In this document: positions 11,577 to 22,480 of the stretch, in pieces
Layout of the letters: every line of letters begins with the position of its first letter
Position numbering within the stretch: position 1 is the stretch's first letter
Assembly (NCBI GenBank): GCA_037576215.1
Contig: JBANDB010000007.1
Location: 4,743,001-4,807,000 of the forward strand
DNA: 64,000 bases
Source of the DNA: Armillaria gallica
Lineage: Eukaryota > Basidiomycota > Agaricomycetes > Agaricales > Physalacriaceae
Reading direction: 5' to 3'
Notes under the pieces: generated by a model
What the model saw: only the letters and a program-made list of their open reading frames with translations
What the model was told of the DNA's origin: nothing
Database searches by the model: none
Translations under genes and position numbers: made by a program

Positions 11577-14500
11577 GACTCAAAGCTCTTCATATCCACC
11601 AGCCAGCACTCCTCAGTGTCTCTGATAGCTGCAATCTGGGAAGTTGAGATCAAGCCCTCAGTCTTGAGATCCTCATCCTTGAGTATGTGTAGCAGATGTG
11701 GTCCATCAACTTCCATCTCCCATAGCTTTCTATATATAGAATCAGATATCTCATACAGACGACAAAACTCATCAAAAGGAAGCTTTGGTGGAAGCTTTGA
11801 TTGGATATTAGCAGCAGAGGATGCAGAGAGTGTCAGCCGGGTTGCAAGATCAGGTCAGCAGACAGTGAGAGCTTCAGCAAGGCCTTCAAAGTTCATTACG
11901 ACTTGAGTTTATGCAGTAGCAGGAGTGGCAGCGTTGCGCTTCGTTTGATCAAGATGGCGAGCAGAAAGCAAAGTAATATCAGTGGTGTTCTTGTTGGATT
12001 TGGAGGCAGCGACATCAAATAAGCACGAGTGAGGAGAAGTATCATGGTTGACACCCTGCACCTTGCCTTGCTAGAAAAGCAGGGAGTCAAGGCATAGCCA
12101 CTGTTTGAATGCTACAGGGATCACTTACTATAGCAGCACTCCAAGCACACAGATGCTTAAATGTAAGCTTGACATGTGTAGCTTGGGGCCCAGTGATGAA
12201 GCAATGTGCACTCTTGCAAAGGTTATCCTTGCAGATGTATTTTCCTTGTAGCATCTGAATGACCTCGTCTTGCTCCTCCTCCTCGGTGATGAGCCTCCAG
12301 GCTCTGTACGCTCAGAATTCGCGGATTTAGCCATCCATCACCCAATACCTTCAAAACGACGCCATTATAATCCTCACACACTCCATAACACTGCCAACTC
12401 TCAATAATACCACGGATTTTCACAGTATAAGCCACAAACATTCAGATCCAGTCCTAAAACCATGACATCCACTCCTCACGCACTCCGTTATCCTTCCCAG
12501 CTCACCTCACATCACAATTACCATATCCCATCACGGAAAGGCACATTTGATCGACAATCATCCTAAAATGGGGTTGCTATATCACTCAGAAGCACTAGTT
12601 GATGTGCCCATCAATCATTTAATGAAATGATGTGATTGATGCGAGTACCCTCCCAGCTACAATAATTACAGCTACGGCAACTATAGACCACGTTTACTAA
12701 GGCTGTTACAGTGCCAAGACTTCGAATTATCATTGCCCCATGCATACACCTCAGCACAGAAACTGCAGCTCAATAATCCGCAGCTAAACAGCACCTTATG
12801 ATCCACTCATCGCTCAATAAAACCACACAGTTCACATCTATACACGGCAATGTCGAGGACTTGCTGTTACTTTAGAACCACAGATACCATATGGTTACTA
12901 TGGCTATTACAAAAGCCAAGGACTTACAGCCTTACTAAGGCTCTGAAGAATATTCTATTTATAAAATCATACTTGTAGTATAAAAACTAGGTAGAAACCG
13001 CATTTTTAGAGCTAGTTCTTACCCAGTTGACGAGGCTACAGCATTACCAGTCAGCTACAGTTACTCCAAGTTATTCCCCACTGCTTGCTTTACTCTTTAA
13101 ACATTGTTGGTTGCACCAATACACAAAATCTTGCGTCAATAACTTGCTTTTGTCTTTTAATGCCACAACATCGCTTCACTTTCACCACATAGGATTGTTT
13201 CATCGCTTTCACCTTCTACATCGCCATCGTTTTCATCGCACAGTTCAGTATTGCCTCTGTGTAGGCCCAGTTCAGCTCCATAGGATCACCCTCGTCTTTA
13301 TCATTGTTCGGAGTTGCCGTGCATCTATTGCTGCAGCACCCCACTCAGCACCTCAGTTGCTACGATTTCTACCAGTTTCTTGCAGTCTCCCATGTTGCTA
13401 CAATTTCTAGAGCATTGCTACGATTACCAGTCCTTCCACATGTTTTCTCGTCTTCCCCCACGATTTCTATCGCATTGCTACGTTTTCCAGTCCTTCCCCA
13501 CAATTTCTCGACCGTTGCAACAATTTCTAGCGCATCGCTACAGTTTCTAGAGCATTGCCACGATTTCTAGATCCATTTTCATGGTCTCTAGATCATTTTT
13601 GCAGTTTCTATTGCGGTTTCTTGGTATTCAAGTCATACCAGATTCCGTCCCATCTCGTTTATCAAGATCCTTCCTGGCTTACAGCCAACATCTATTAGTA
13701 CTCCTTAACCAAGAGTACTACTTTGCTGACTGAAAAGTCACAGTGTATCTTGTGTTATTGAGGAATTGACCGCATGGAGGTGCACCGAACCACTCGCAAA
13801 CACATTGCCTTGATTGCTGTGTTGCTACGTTAATTGCCTAAGCTCTCACCGAGTTTTGGGTGTTGCCGTTGCCATGGAAGTCTAGGCTCATCATCGGGTG
13901 AGGGCTCATGCTATTACTGTACATCAGTAGGTGATCAAGCATACAATATGGTACATGCACCGTCTTTGTTTTCTTCTTTGGGCAGTCATTGTTGTCGTCA
14001 ATATCTTGAACAGCATCCTCATCTGGCTACTTTCAGATGAGATATGAGGCCTAGCAAGAGAATGCATGACTCACTTGGGCCAACTCTGTCACCATAACTT
14101 TTGCCTTTGGCTTTGCCTTCTCCTTTGTCTGTTTCATCATGGTCATATAGTCCCGCTCACTTTCAAGTGCGATATCTTGCAGATGAGTGTTGAGAACAGA
14201 GTAGGATACTGTAAATGAGTTGTTGGCATGGGGTCTTCCATTGAGAAGCAAAGAATGATTGAGCATGTCGTAGTGTTCCAGTGTTCTTCCAACAACCCAT
14301 CTCAAGAAATCACACAGCTCTCAGTCCTCATGCAAGCCTAGCACTTTACTGATAGTCTGCACCTTTCCACCCTTCTGTTTCTTCTTTGTAGGATCAGGGA
14401 GCAGCTTGAATATGATGTTGCAGGAGATGCCATCACCATCATTATATGCGCTAGGGCCCTCTGGTAATGTCGCATACAGTCAGAATTACAAATATGAACT

Positions 14501-14588
14501 AAAAGGTTGGATTCAATATACAATCACCAAAGACTGGGTGTTCTGGTGCTGAGTTAGAGTCACCATCATCAGAGCGAGAGTCCATGGA
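11577..14588 (-). pseudogene. element-borne multi-exon gene of unknown function, broken
   Basis: The minus strand has a probable start at 14588 ('MDSRSDDGDSNSAPEHPVFG'), then 'SCNIIFKLLPDPTKKKQKGG' (about 14430), a 'DFLRWVVGRTLEHYDMLNH' segment with 'SERDYMTMMKQTKEKAK' (14305-14070), 'GKYICKDNLCKSAHCF' with two Cys pairs (about 12240-12190) and 'HVKLTFKHLCAWSAAI'. A terminal block 'DSIYRKLWEMEVDGPHLLHI...DEDLKTEGLI' has a SAM-domain-like rhythm and ends 'MKSFES*' at 11577. Internal stops and the unmatched 12.45-14.05 kb stretch indicate decay or a further insertion. Similar TE-linked proteins exist in Agaricomycetes, but I know no function. Confidence 0.5.
13340..13625 (+). repeat. degenerate tandem repeat, unit about 18-30 bp
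   Basis: Variants of 'GCATTGCTACGATTTCTA' recur about ten times (gttgctacaatttctag, cattgctacgttttcc, catcgctacagtttctag, cattgccacgatttctag and others), with 'ccagtccttccccac' interspersed twice. Base differences between units indicate an old array. No coding frame here is credible. The rest of 12.45-14.05 kb shows no other recognisable feature. Confidence 0.7.
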
Positions 14589-14830
14589 TCACAGTAGGGA
14601 GATGGAGGGCAAAGGGAAGAGGGTAAATCACATGGCAATAGGTTTTACCGGTTGAACTCAAAACTTATTTATTTATTTTTTCAGGGAATCCCATCATTTT
14701 TTGAAATAGCAATAAGATAATATTTTTAATATATTTGTGATATTTGAGAAATTTCTAATATTTTTTTCGATAAACAAGAATATTAAAATAATATTCAAAA
14801 TAATCTTTTAATATTCCAGTATGAAAGTTA

Positions 14831-14893
14831 GAAAAAATAAATAGTTATAGAATTCAATATTTTAAGCTAAAATATTAGATTCTCCATACAGTG
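14831..14893 (-). repeat. right terminal inverted repeat with internal palindrome
   Basis: Reverse complement begins CACTGTATGGAG and continues with the same palindrome and 'TATAACTATTTATTTTTTC' as the left end, with five differences in 63 bp. Confidence 0.85.
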
Positions 14894-14896
14894 TGT

Positions 14897-15703
14897 ATGT
14901 ATCCTCTAGAGAATTGTTGTTTTTTTATCTACAAGCCTTTATCTTTTATACTACAGAATTGTACTTTGCTAAGTAAGCAAGCTTTTAATTCTGCTTGATA
15001 ACTACAGCACACGATTAATGAGCTTAGCAAACTATTTGTAACCATAGTCCACTATGCTATGCATTAGCTTACTGTGTGTTGCATATTAAAAGTTCATGTG
15101 GTTATCTAGACTATGGAAGGTTACTAATTTACTTACTACTTAATCATCCATAGTTAGCATATTAATAATCCTTACTAACTTCCTAACAAAATAAGATACA
15201 TTCATGTGTATCTTGAGCATCCATAGCCTTGCATAGTGTACACATAGTCAAACCACATGACTGTATGGCTCTGTCCATATATGAAGGCTTAAGATAATGA
15301 TGCATGTTTAATTTACTGTGAAATGATTGGCAATCAATATGCCTTGAGGCACAATGACTCATAGATATTGAAGTGAAAGTTTGCGTGGAGTGGGAGTTTT
15401 GATATAATTTGACTTGTGCCAGACTTGCAACATTTAGTTTATTAAAAGTTCACATAAGGGAGATAGGCAATAAATTATAAGTGGTGTCTACAATTCCAAA
15501 GTGCACAGAGCCTGGAGGCTCATCATTGGCCATCTCCTTGTTCTAATAAAAAGTAACTAGTTGTGGAATTATAGGTATGTATGTGAACTGTTCATGAGGG
15601 TGTTTGTTTGTGCCAGTGGTTGTACCATAGTTCATTGCAGTAGGGACAGTGGTCATTGTTGCCATTTGAACTGGTGAAGGCACAACACAAATTCATGCAG
15701 CAG
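14897..15703. other. no gene recognised
   Basis: AT-rich DNA to the right of the 4.74-kb element, without a credible frame on either strand. Confidence 0.5.
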
Positions 15704-16090
15704 TCATATTTCTGAGGTTCCGTTTAAATGCCATACCTGATTCCACAAGTGCTCGCTCAAAGGACTCATTGAGTGTGTCCCAAATTGGAATGTTATCATC
15801 ACTGTCTTCACCCAATGAAATGCTTCTTCATCTGAGTTGTCTTTCTGCTCTTCCTCACCATCTTCATCATCCTCTACAATGGTGCAGTAATATCTTGGTT
15901 GTGCAACAGTGATGTTAGGTGCTTGCCTGTCAACATCCAGATGGCTGATGGCCTCTTCTAAATCCACCATACCTTCATCATCAGTGTTAGCATTGGTGTC
16001 AGAGTGGAGGTTGAAGTTTATATCAGGAACCTGTAAAGTACTGATGCTCAATTCTGGGTCCAGCCTTGCTGGCAGAGACTCTGTTGGCAA
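15704..16090 (-). pseudogene. acidic protein fragment, unknown
   Basis: A 128-codon minus-strand frame with strong amino-acid bias: acidic blocks ('DDEGMVDLEEA', 'VEDDEDGEEEQKDNSDEEA') around a 'VAQPRYYCTIV' segment. The adjoining minus frame 16108-16401 may be an upstream exon. The position inside the transposon region suggests a regulatory part of an element protein, but no family was recognised and no partner exon is certain. Confidence 0.3.
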
Positions 16091-16525
16091 TGGGAGTGAA
16101 ATAGGAGTCAGATTGGATGGGCTGGCAGTATTTGTGATGATAAGTAAGGCCTAAATACACCTGATTCCAGTAGTAGAAACTGGTTTAAGAGACTTAAACC
16201 TGGGCCATCAGTCCTTGAGAGCTTGTGCTGCCAAGATATGGGGAGAGACCTTGCCTGAATAATGTTGTTGAATTTGATGCTTGAAAGTAATGTGTTGCAA
16301 CCACAAGTATAGGGAAAATTGTCAGTCATATTGCTCGCTATTGAGAAAGTACAGAAAAGCAGAATGTGGTACAGTGCATAACTCTGGCATAAACTGGACA
16401 TGAAGTCAGCAAGGTGTAAGAATCACATGATATCCACAGATAAGTACATATCTAGTAATTTCAACTTCAAACTGATCATTGACCAGCAACCACTTCATTC
16501 TCCTCTCTCACTACACAGCTGTACC

Positions 16526-18284
16526 ATGCCCCAAACTGCTGCTCACAACACCTCCAAGGTGCCTGCTACAGGTGGCCAAAGAGCAGCTCTCACAAAGACA
16601 ACCCCTGCACAAAAGAAGCAGGTGGCCAGCAATGTTGCCAAAAGGGCAAAAAAGAGGGTGACCACAACTAGGACAACAAACAAATCAAAATCAGCTTTAG
16701 ATCACTCTTAAGAGACACCTACTCACCATAAAGAGGGTAGCAGACAACACTGTGCCATCCTGCATCCATCATCTGTAGTAAACAGCATCACCAATGCATT
16801 CTTGAACTCTGGGCCAGCTGATGCAGCCAGCATGGAGATTGACATTGATGATGATCCAGCAGCAAAGATGATGAGGCTGAAAGGTGAGTATAAGCATGGC
16901 TTAGTGCTGATATTCACTGATGTACATATTGGTTGATGTGTTACAGCTCAACTGGCAGAGGCTCTTGAGCAGGTAAAAGCTGTCACAGCTGCAAATGCAG
17001 CTCAAGAGGACCCTGCTGAAATTGTTCAAGAGTAAGAAACCCAAAAGTGAAGCAGGAGACAAGAGACAAGGTTTTATCTTGAAGGAGGCCATGGGGCTGG
17101 AGGATGATGCAGTGATGTACAAGAAGATCATGGTGAGAGTCAAGAGTGACTGTCATGGTTACAGTGTACATGTGCACTGGCTAATTCCATGCTTTCTCCT
17201 TTAGGCCAAGGTCAAGACCAACACCCACTGCTGGGGTCTGTGGGTGTTTTGTCCTAAAAGACCATTAGTAAATACTAGCATGGGTTTATGCAGATATTTT
17301 CAACAATAAACACTTGCCCAAAAAGACACGAAAAAATACTATTAGTTTTTCCAACAATTTCTATCTTCACATTCATGTGAGTGTTTTGACCATAAAATAC
17401 CTAAATATGTACAAAATGTAATTTGGTCTATTTTTCCATACCAGTTTTTCCATGTAAGTGATATTAAATGTTTACTTTTGGTGTTTCTGATTGTGTTCTT
17501 TGTCCCAAAACACCCAAGCGACTACACTATGTGTTATGATGGGTGTTTTTTTAAGATATTTATGGCAAGAAACATCTGTAGAACAAAGGAAAGACTGGGT
17601 GTTTCCTGTCATAAACACTGCAAGAAACACCTGCCATAACACACCATGTGTTTGCTCAGGTATTTTTGAAACAAAGACCCCTTTGTAAAGACAGGTACAA
17701 AATACTTAATATCATTCATGCGGCAAGTAAACATGGCACGAATGACAAGATATTCTTAGCTAAGTAGTTCCAGGGTGGAAATACTGAGGCAAACATGGGA
17801 AAGAGACCATCTAGTCTTTCACTATATTTTTGTTGTATGGTTTTTACACCCAAAAAAATTTAGACAAACACACACCAGTATTTATAGGCAGTGTTTTCAG
17901 CATAAATACTGGCATGCCCCAGCAGTGACCATCAAGGCAGGCATTGACTTTAAGCATGAATATAAGAATCAAAACAAGAAGACCCTTGGAAAGGTATTCA
18001 AGGCAGTGAGTACTGTTTCTCTTCAGCTATGTGATTCTCATATTCATGATATACAGTCTTGAACCACTATGCCCAACGATACAGACTGTGAGAAGGAATT
18101 GGCTGCATACCTGACTCGAAAGTGCTTCTCAGTCAACTGAACATAGGCCAAGATTGTTAAGCAATTCATTTGGAACAATAGAAAGCATGCCAGGAAGAAC
18201 AGACACCTTCCTAAGACAGATAGCAACAATGCTGAGGAGGATCTAGAGGAATTCCCAAATGTTGATATTGATGAGAGCAATTAA
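16526..18284 (+). pseudogene. TE-borne accessory gene split by a 702-bp insertion
   Basis: The start at 16526 opens a basic Ala/Lys/Thr-rich N-terminus ('AKRAKKRVTTTRTTNKSKSA'). An acidic 'SSMEIDIDDDPAAKMMRLKG' block (about 16830-16882), a short intron (about 16884-16947) and 'AQLAEALEQVKAVTAA' follow. A one-base frame change near 17030 leads into 'EAGDKRQGFILKEAMGLEDD'. After another intron the exon starting about 17205 ('AKVKTNT') is interrupted by the 702-bp element, then resumes in frame with 'IKAGIDFKHEYKNQNKKTLG'. The C-terminus ('KHARKNRHLPKTD...FPNVDIDESN*') ends at 18284. Charged low-complexity composition suggests a nuclear DNA-binding accessory protein; the function is unknown. Confidence 0.5.
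17226..17927. mobile_element. 702-bp non-autonomous CACTG element (MITE-like) with ACC target duplication
   Basis: The ends are perfect 11-bp inverted repeats, CACTGCTGGGG and CCCCAGCAGTG, flanked by ACC on both sides (17223-17225 and 17928-17930). The interior has no coding capacity but many GTGTTT/AAACAC motifs in both orientations, like the subterminal repeats bound by CACTA transposases. Removing the element and one ACC copy rejoins an open exon of the host gene in frame, which independently confirms both ends. Confidence 0.9.
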
Positions 18285-18479
18285 ACAGTGATGGTCTTGT
18301 GCCTGCCCTAGTACTGCTATCTATTTTTCTGTTTATCCATGTAGTAGCATCTGCCTGATGTTTTATGGCTTCCTTAATAGATTCACTGGTTTTCTGAATC
18401 AATAAATCACTGGTGAACTGGGTTATCAATGAAGATCAATGTTATCAATTCTTACTGGATAAACACTTGACTAAAAAAC

Positions 18480-18720
18480 TCAGCAACCAGGTTTCAGAAA
18501 CCTGAATAATCATGACCTGGTAATAACCTGAAATCCAGGTGACAAAAATGCTGAAATTTAGCTGGACAGAACTGAGCTAAAATGGACACATTACAGGTGG
18601 TAACCACCTGTTCTACATCACCTGATGTCCAAGTGATTGTACTAGAAAGTGAGCTATCGCAACCTGTTCACCAAGTGGCCACCTCATGGATACCAGGTGG
18701 TCAACCAAGTCATGGTCATC
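18480..18720. repeat. CAGGT/ACCTG-rich tract
   Basis: About 240 bp with at least nine CAGGT or ACCTG words in alternating orientation ('aaccaggtttcagaaacctg', 'ttacaggtggtaaccacctg', 'ataccaggtggtcaacc'). It resembles the subterminal repeat arrays of DNA transposons. Nothing else is recognisable in 18285-19414. Confidence 0.5.
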
Positions 18721-19414
18721 CACTATGTGGCCTCTAGTGATTGATATCATATTCTTTCACAATGAAAATAGAACAGACAAAGTTCATGTGAACAAATGAT
18801 GCCTTGGCATTTATAAAACAGAGACAAAGCCAAGACAAGATACATTCCAAAGAATAGAACATGTGCCTTGAATATTGAGAATAGTACAAAGAATCATACT
18901 ATTCAGGATAGTCAACCATATCATGGTCAATACTATCTAGTGGTTCCATGTCACAATTAAGCAATTGCACAAGACAACATAGTTGTTTGACAAAAGAGAA
19001 CATCATAGTGAAAGCTTGTCTGAGTAATGTAGACTATCAAGTCTGTGTTGTGCCAAGCACAAAAGTTTGAATGAGAAAATGTATGTTGAACAAGAAAACC
19101 TAACATTAATGAGTACAACAACATGTAAAATAAAATTTCAAACAACTTACACAAAGTACAAATGCAACCTAACAGAAAACTGGTCTGACTACAGAATATC
19201 TATGAGTGGTTAGAAATGCAGAAAACTGAGAACCATACAGAAACTTACATCAATGAAAAGGATGCTTGAAGACTGCCTACAATTTTTGACAGAGTGTATG
19301 AAGAAAACTTGAAAAACATGGAAAACACTGCATCAGCAATGCAGATATGGAATAGAACTTCACACCAATGAGATTCTTGGACTTGACATTCCAGCTGGAA
19401 ACATGGTCTAGATT

Positions 19415-19755
19415 ACAATTGAACAAGAGTTCAATGTGTATCTTCTTGATCAGCAAGTTTTATCAAGTGCATTATTATTTTGGCAGGTACATATGCTTTT
19501 ACATTCCTTGTTTCTTGCTCCACTCATAAACTCACACAGGAAAATCGCACCCACAATCCAACCATGTCTTTGTTGGCTATGGATATTCTTCTGATACAAG
19601 GATCATCTGTACTATGTGAGTGAGTTTTCTCATCAGGCAAGGAAATGACTACAGATTGCCAATCCTATATTATGCCTGAGTTCATGGAAGCACTTCAAAT
19701 GCTGAAGTTCAGCCTTGTTGTAGATCAGGCTATACCTCAGTACAATGCTTGTTAG
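19415..19755 (+). pseudogene. hAT transposase C-terminal fragment with intron and stop
   Basis: The frame reads 'TIEQEFNVYLL', then 'SSALLFWQ', an intron with clean borders (gtacat...cacag, about 19487-19539), 'ENRTHNPTMSLLAMDILLIQ', a TGA replacing a conserved Arg in the 'VLCE*VFSSGKEM' motif, and 'EFMEALQMLKFSL' before a final TAG. This is the same dimerisation region as at 3-194 but with an internal stop. An open stretch at about 19936-20067 ('DEINEFVHLLDAFEALEE*') may be another piece of transposon coding sequence. Confidence 0.75.
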
Positions 19756-20094
19756 ACCTGTAGTCTTTGGGTTACCAACTCATGAGGAGTTTGCCTATTG
19801 ACTTTGCATATTTATACTATTTTCTACCTATTCTAGTAATTTCCATCCAATCCTTATCTTACTCAGCATGCCAGATTGCCAGATTGCTTGAACTCTCTTG
19901 TATATTCCAACAAGCCTGAAGCATAATGTGTGCCACTGAATTTCACCTGGCAATATAATAAAGAGGCACAGGTGGCTGAGGCATTGATGGATGGTGAAAC
20001 AGCTATTCCTGATGAAATCAACGAGTTTGTGCACTTGCTAGATGCCTTTGAGGCACTTGAAGAATAATTGTAATATAATTTATTTCCTAATTTA

Positions 20095-20215
20095 GAATAT
20101 GCCGATGATTCGGCACGACTCATTGGCCTAGAGCCGAGTTGAGCCGATGTCGTTACTCATTTCGACTTCAAAGCCGATCACAAGCCGAGTCGAGCCGTGG
20201 CAACACTAGTAGCCG
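20095..20215. repeat. GCCGA-rich junction repeat
   Basis: Short GCCGA/GCCGAGT words recur six or more times in both spacings ('gagccgagttgagccgatg', 'aagccgagtcgagccgtgg'), immediately before composition changes from AT-rich transposon DNA to the gene block. It is probably the outer end of the last transposon. Confidence 0.4.
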
Positions 20216-20295
20216 CGTTAAATTTCTCTATTTAGAAATTCCCGTGACTTTCGGGATGGCCCCGGTCAACAGTTCCTCTACTGCGTACTGGAAAA

Positions 20296-21602
20296 TCACG
20301 TCCACCCAAGAACATCCACCGGCCTCATAGATTTCGGAAACGGCGAAGCCCCAATCATACCAGCCTGCGCCCACGCATCCACAAGATAATTCGACCAGAA
20401 CAACAACCAACTCATCGTCCACGCCCATCCCCAAACACCCCCCACCTTCCTTCCCAAAGCCCCCTCAGCAAGGACCCCAACTGCGCTCACCAAAAACAGA
20501 CATCCCGAGTCCCAGAATTGCGCGCGGTGGCCCATGCCCCACACCCCGAGGTAGTGGATCAGGGCAGACGCGGTGAAGGAACCCAAGACGACTCCTACGC
20601 GCCCCGGACCCAAGGGTATGCCGCCAAAAGAGACGTATGTATGCTTGAAAGCCTGATGCCATCTCCGCGCCCAAAACTGGGACAGCGACGTGGACAACCA
20701 CGGATCGTCAAAGAGGGGCGGCCACTCGGTTGGATCCTGGCGGAACACAACCACACCGATCAGAGTAGCAGCGTCGTATTCGCTCTGCAGCGCGCAGTAC
20801 ATCACGAAAACCGAGAGGAACGTGATGTACGTCGAGCGAAGGCTAGGGAAGGCCCCGTCGAGGATCGTCCCTCCGTTGACGCTGCCAAACGTATCCGGGG
20901 AAAGTGTCTGGATGTGGTAGTGGGTGAGATCGAGGATGAGGGGGTGGACGAGCAGAGATATCAAGGTGACGCCGGCGAACGCAAGCCTAGACGAAGTCGG
21001 CCGTCTCTCCGGTGGAACGTAGACGTTCGCACCCCAGTTCCAGTCGATGCCGCGTAGACTCGTCAGGAGATGGACGAGCGTCGATTTGGACGGGTCGGAT
21101 ATCCTGCGGGGCGCTTCAGAGAACGTCCAGATAGTCGCGCGCATACTCGACACTGTCGTTAAGAGCTACCCACCATATATAATTCGTAAGGCATTTCAAA
21201 GTGCATATGCGGCGGACTCACGAGTAGGAGCTGGTTCAGGTGCATCTGCGTTTCGTCCCTATTGGACAAGTCGAGGGTTACAGCACAGCGATACATCGCG
21301 TATAGAGTAGCTGGTAAAAAGCCTAGGCGTACCACGAAAGGATAAGAACGCAAAGCCAGGAGTGCATTGATGCAGTAACACGAAAACGCTGGCAGGATGT
21401 ACTGCAGAAAATTCGACAAATCCACAGGCTGCCTTGCTCCTGCATCGAACCGTAGTGGGGCGTAATGAGTCCTGTTCCTCAGGTTAGGGCTTAGTCTGGC
21501 TGAATGAGCTAGCGACGCACCAGGACATCCCGCTCTCTCCAAGTTGAAGTTGGAGCCGGCCAAACCCGCCGCTGAGGACTCCACCGAGCCATTACGTTGC
21601 AA
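20296..21602 (-). CDS. wax synthase-like MBOAT acyltransferase
   Basis: A two-exon minus-strand gene: exon 1 21602-21222 and exon 2 21165-20296, with a 56-bp intron (gtgagt...ggtag) that keeps the frame; 416 codons as drawn. The protein is hydrophobic with about eight membrane segments. It carries 'FWARRWHQAFKH', the Trp/His-rich signature of wax synthases and related membrane-bound O-acyltransferases, and downstream 'SFTASALIHYLGVWGMGH', which holds the conserved His of the family. Fungal members acylate alcohols such as sterols or terpenoids in the endoplasmic reticulum; the substrate is not predictable here. The start is uncertain: the hydrophobic domain begins at 'LSNFLQYILPAF' (about 21420), and the residues before it may be untranslated or part of another exon. 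It is divergent from ERG3. Confidence 0.75.
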
Positions 21603-22480
21603 GATCGTTATCGAGCAAGGTCATGGTTAACGTTAAGGTCCAGTCCAAATTCAGCAATCACTGCTATGGGAATGGTCATTGTAACAAAGCTATCGACCCT
21701 CCGCAGCATTCTTCGTTTCTATTCTCGGCTTCTCCGAATATATAGGGACATTCTTTACTCGACGTATTTCTCAGCACGGAATCAAGTATGGCTCCTTTTC
21801 TTCATAAGAACCGAAAGTGAAACAGCAACGACGAAAGCGTCTTCCTTTCTAGCAGCGAAGTTTGGGGACAAACTGTATGTGCGACAGCATAGAAAAATGA
21901 TTTAGGAATCGCGTCTGCGCTTGGGTCTCGACGTCACCTCTCAAGTTTGCCACAGTCACCCAATAACGTGATAGTAGTTCCAAGTTCTGGTGAAGATAAA
22001 AGCCCAGCAGTGAGCCCACGAATCAATAGCGTTGTGTTAGTAAACGCACCTCGACGCTCGTCGTGCCCAAATATAGTTCGGTGCCGGTGAGCACTGGTTC
22101 CCACAACACCTTGTTCACCCCGAGAAATCGGTTACTCGCATATTTCGTCTACAAGCAGAGAAGCCCAACTCAATTTCGGTAATCACCGCTGTGAATATTG
22201 CGAAAGGAAGCGACTGCGCCTCGGCATTTAGACGAACGACACGGTGATCAAACGCGACCTCTGCTGGACGCAAGCCCAGTCGAGCCTTGTAGCCTAGGCT
22301 GATGAAAAGAGAAAGTGGGTTGATGAAAGCGCAATGTACACAGCGAACATGATAGATCGTACGACGACCCAGACACCCCTGCCGGCACATTTTCGGGAGC
22401 ACGTGACCCCAAAAGTGGTGCGACACGAAAATATAAAGTTGATAAAAGCAAGATTTCTTTCGGTCCCGTCGTCACCAGCT
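21603..22480. promoter_or_regulatory. divergent intergenic region between acyltransferase and ERG3
   Basis: About 880 bp separating two divergently transcribed lipid-related genes. It must hold both promoters. No credible coding frame was seen; a 'gaaaatataaag' stretch near 22427 is a TATA-like candidate about 50 bp before the ERG3 ATG. Confidence 0.4.

Larger units (their letters stand above)
10155..14893. mobile_element. 4.74-kb DNA transposon with 63-bp TIRs and TGT target duplication
   Basis: The left end (10155-10217) and the reverse complement of the right end (14831-14893) match at 58 of 63 positions by my count, both beginning CACTG. The element is flanked by TGT on both sides (10152-10154 and 14894-14896), a 3-bp target duplication. 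CACTG termini with a 3-bp duplication are typical of the CACTA superfamily. Inside are a broken Tc1/mariner-like transposase (10.4-11.4 kb, plus) and a broken multi-exon gene on the minus strand (11.58-14.59 kb). Ends are well supported; which transposase mobilised it is not. Confidence 0.85.

Noticed and set aside
20518..21057. 179-codon plus-strand ORF
   Set aside because: It is the antisense shadow of the acyltransferase exon, Arg-rich as such shadows usually are.
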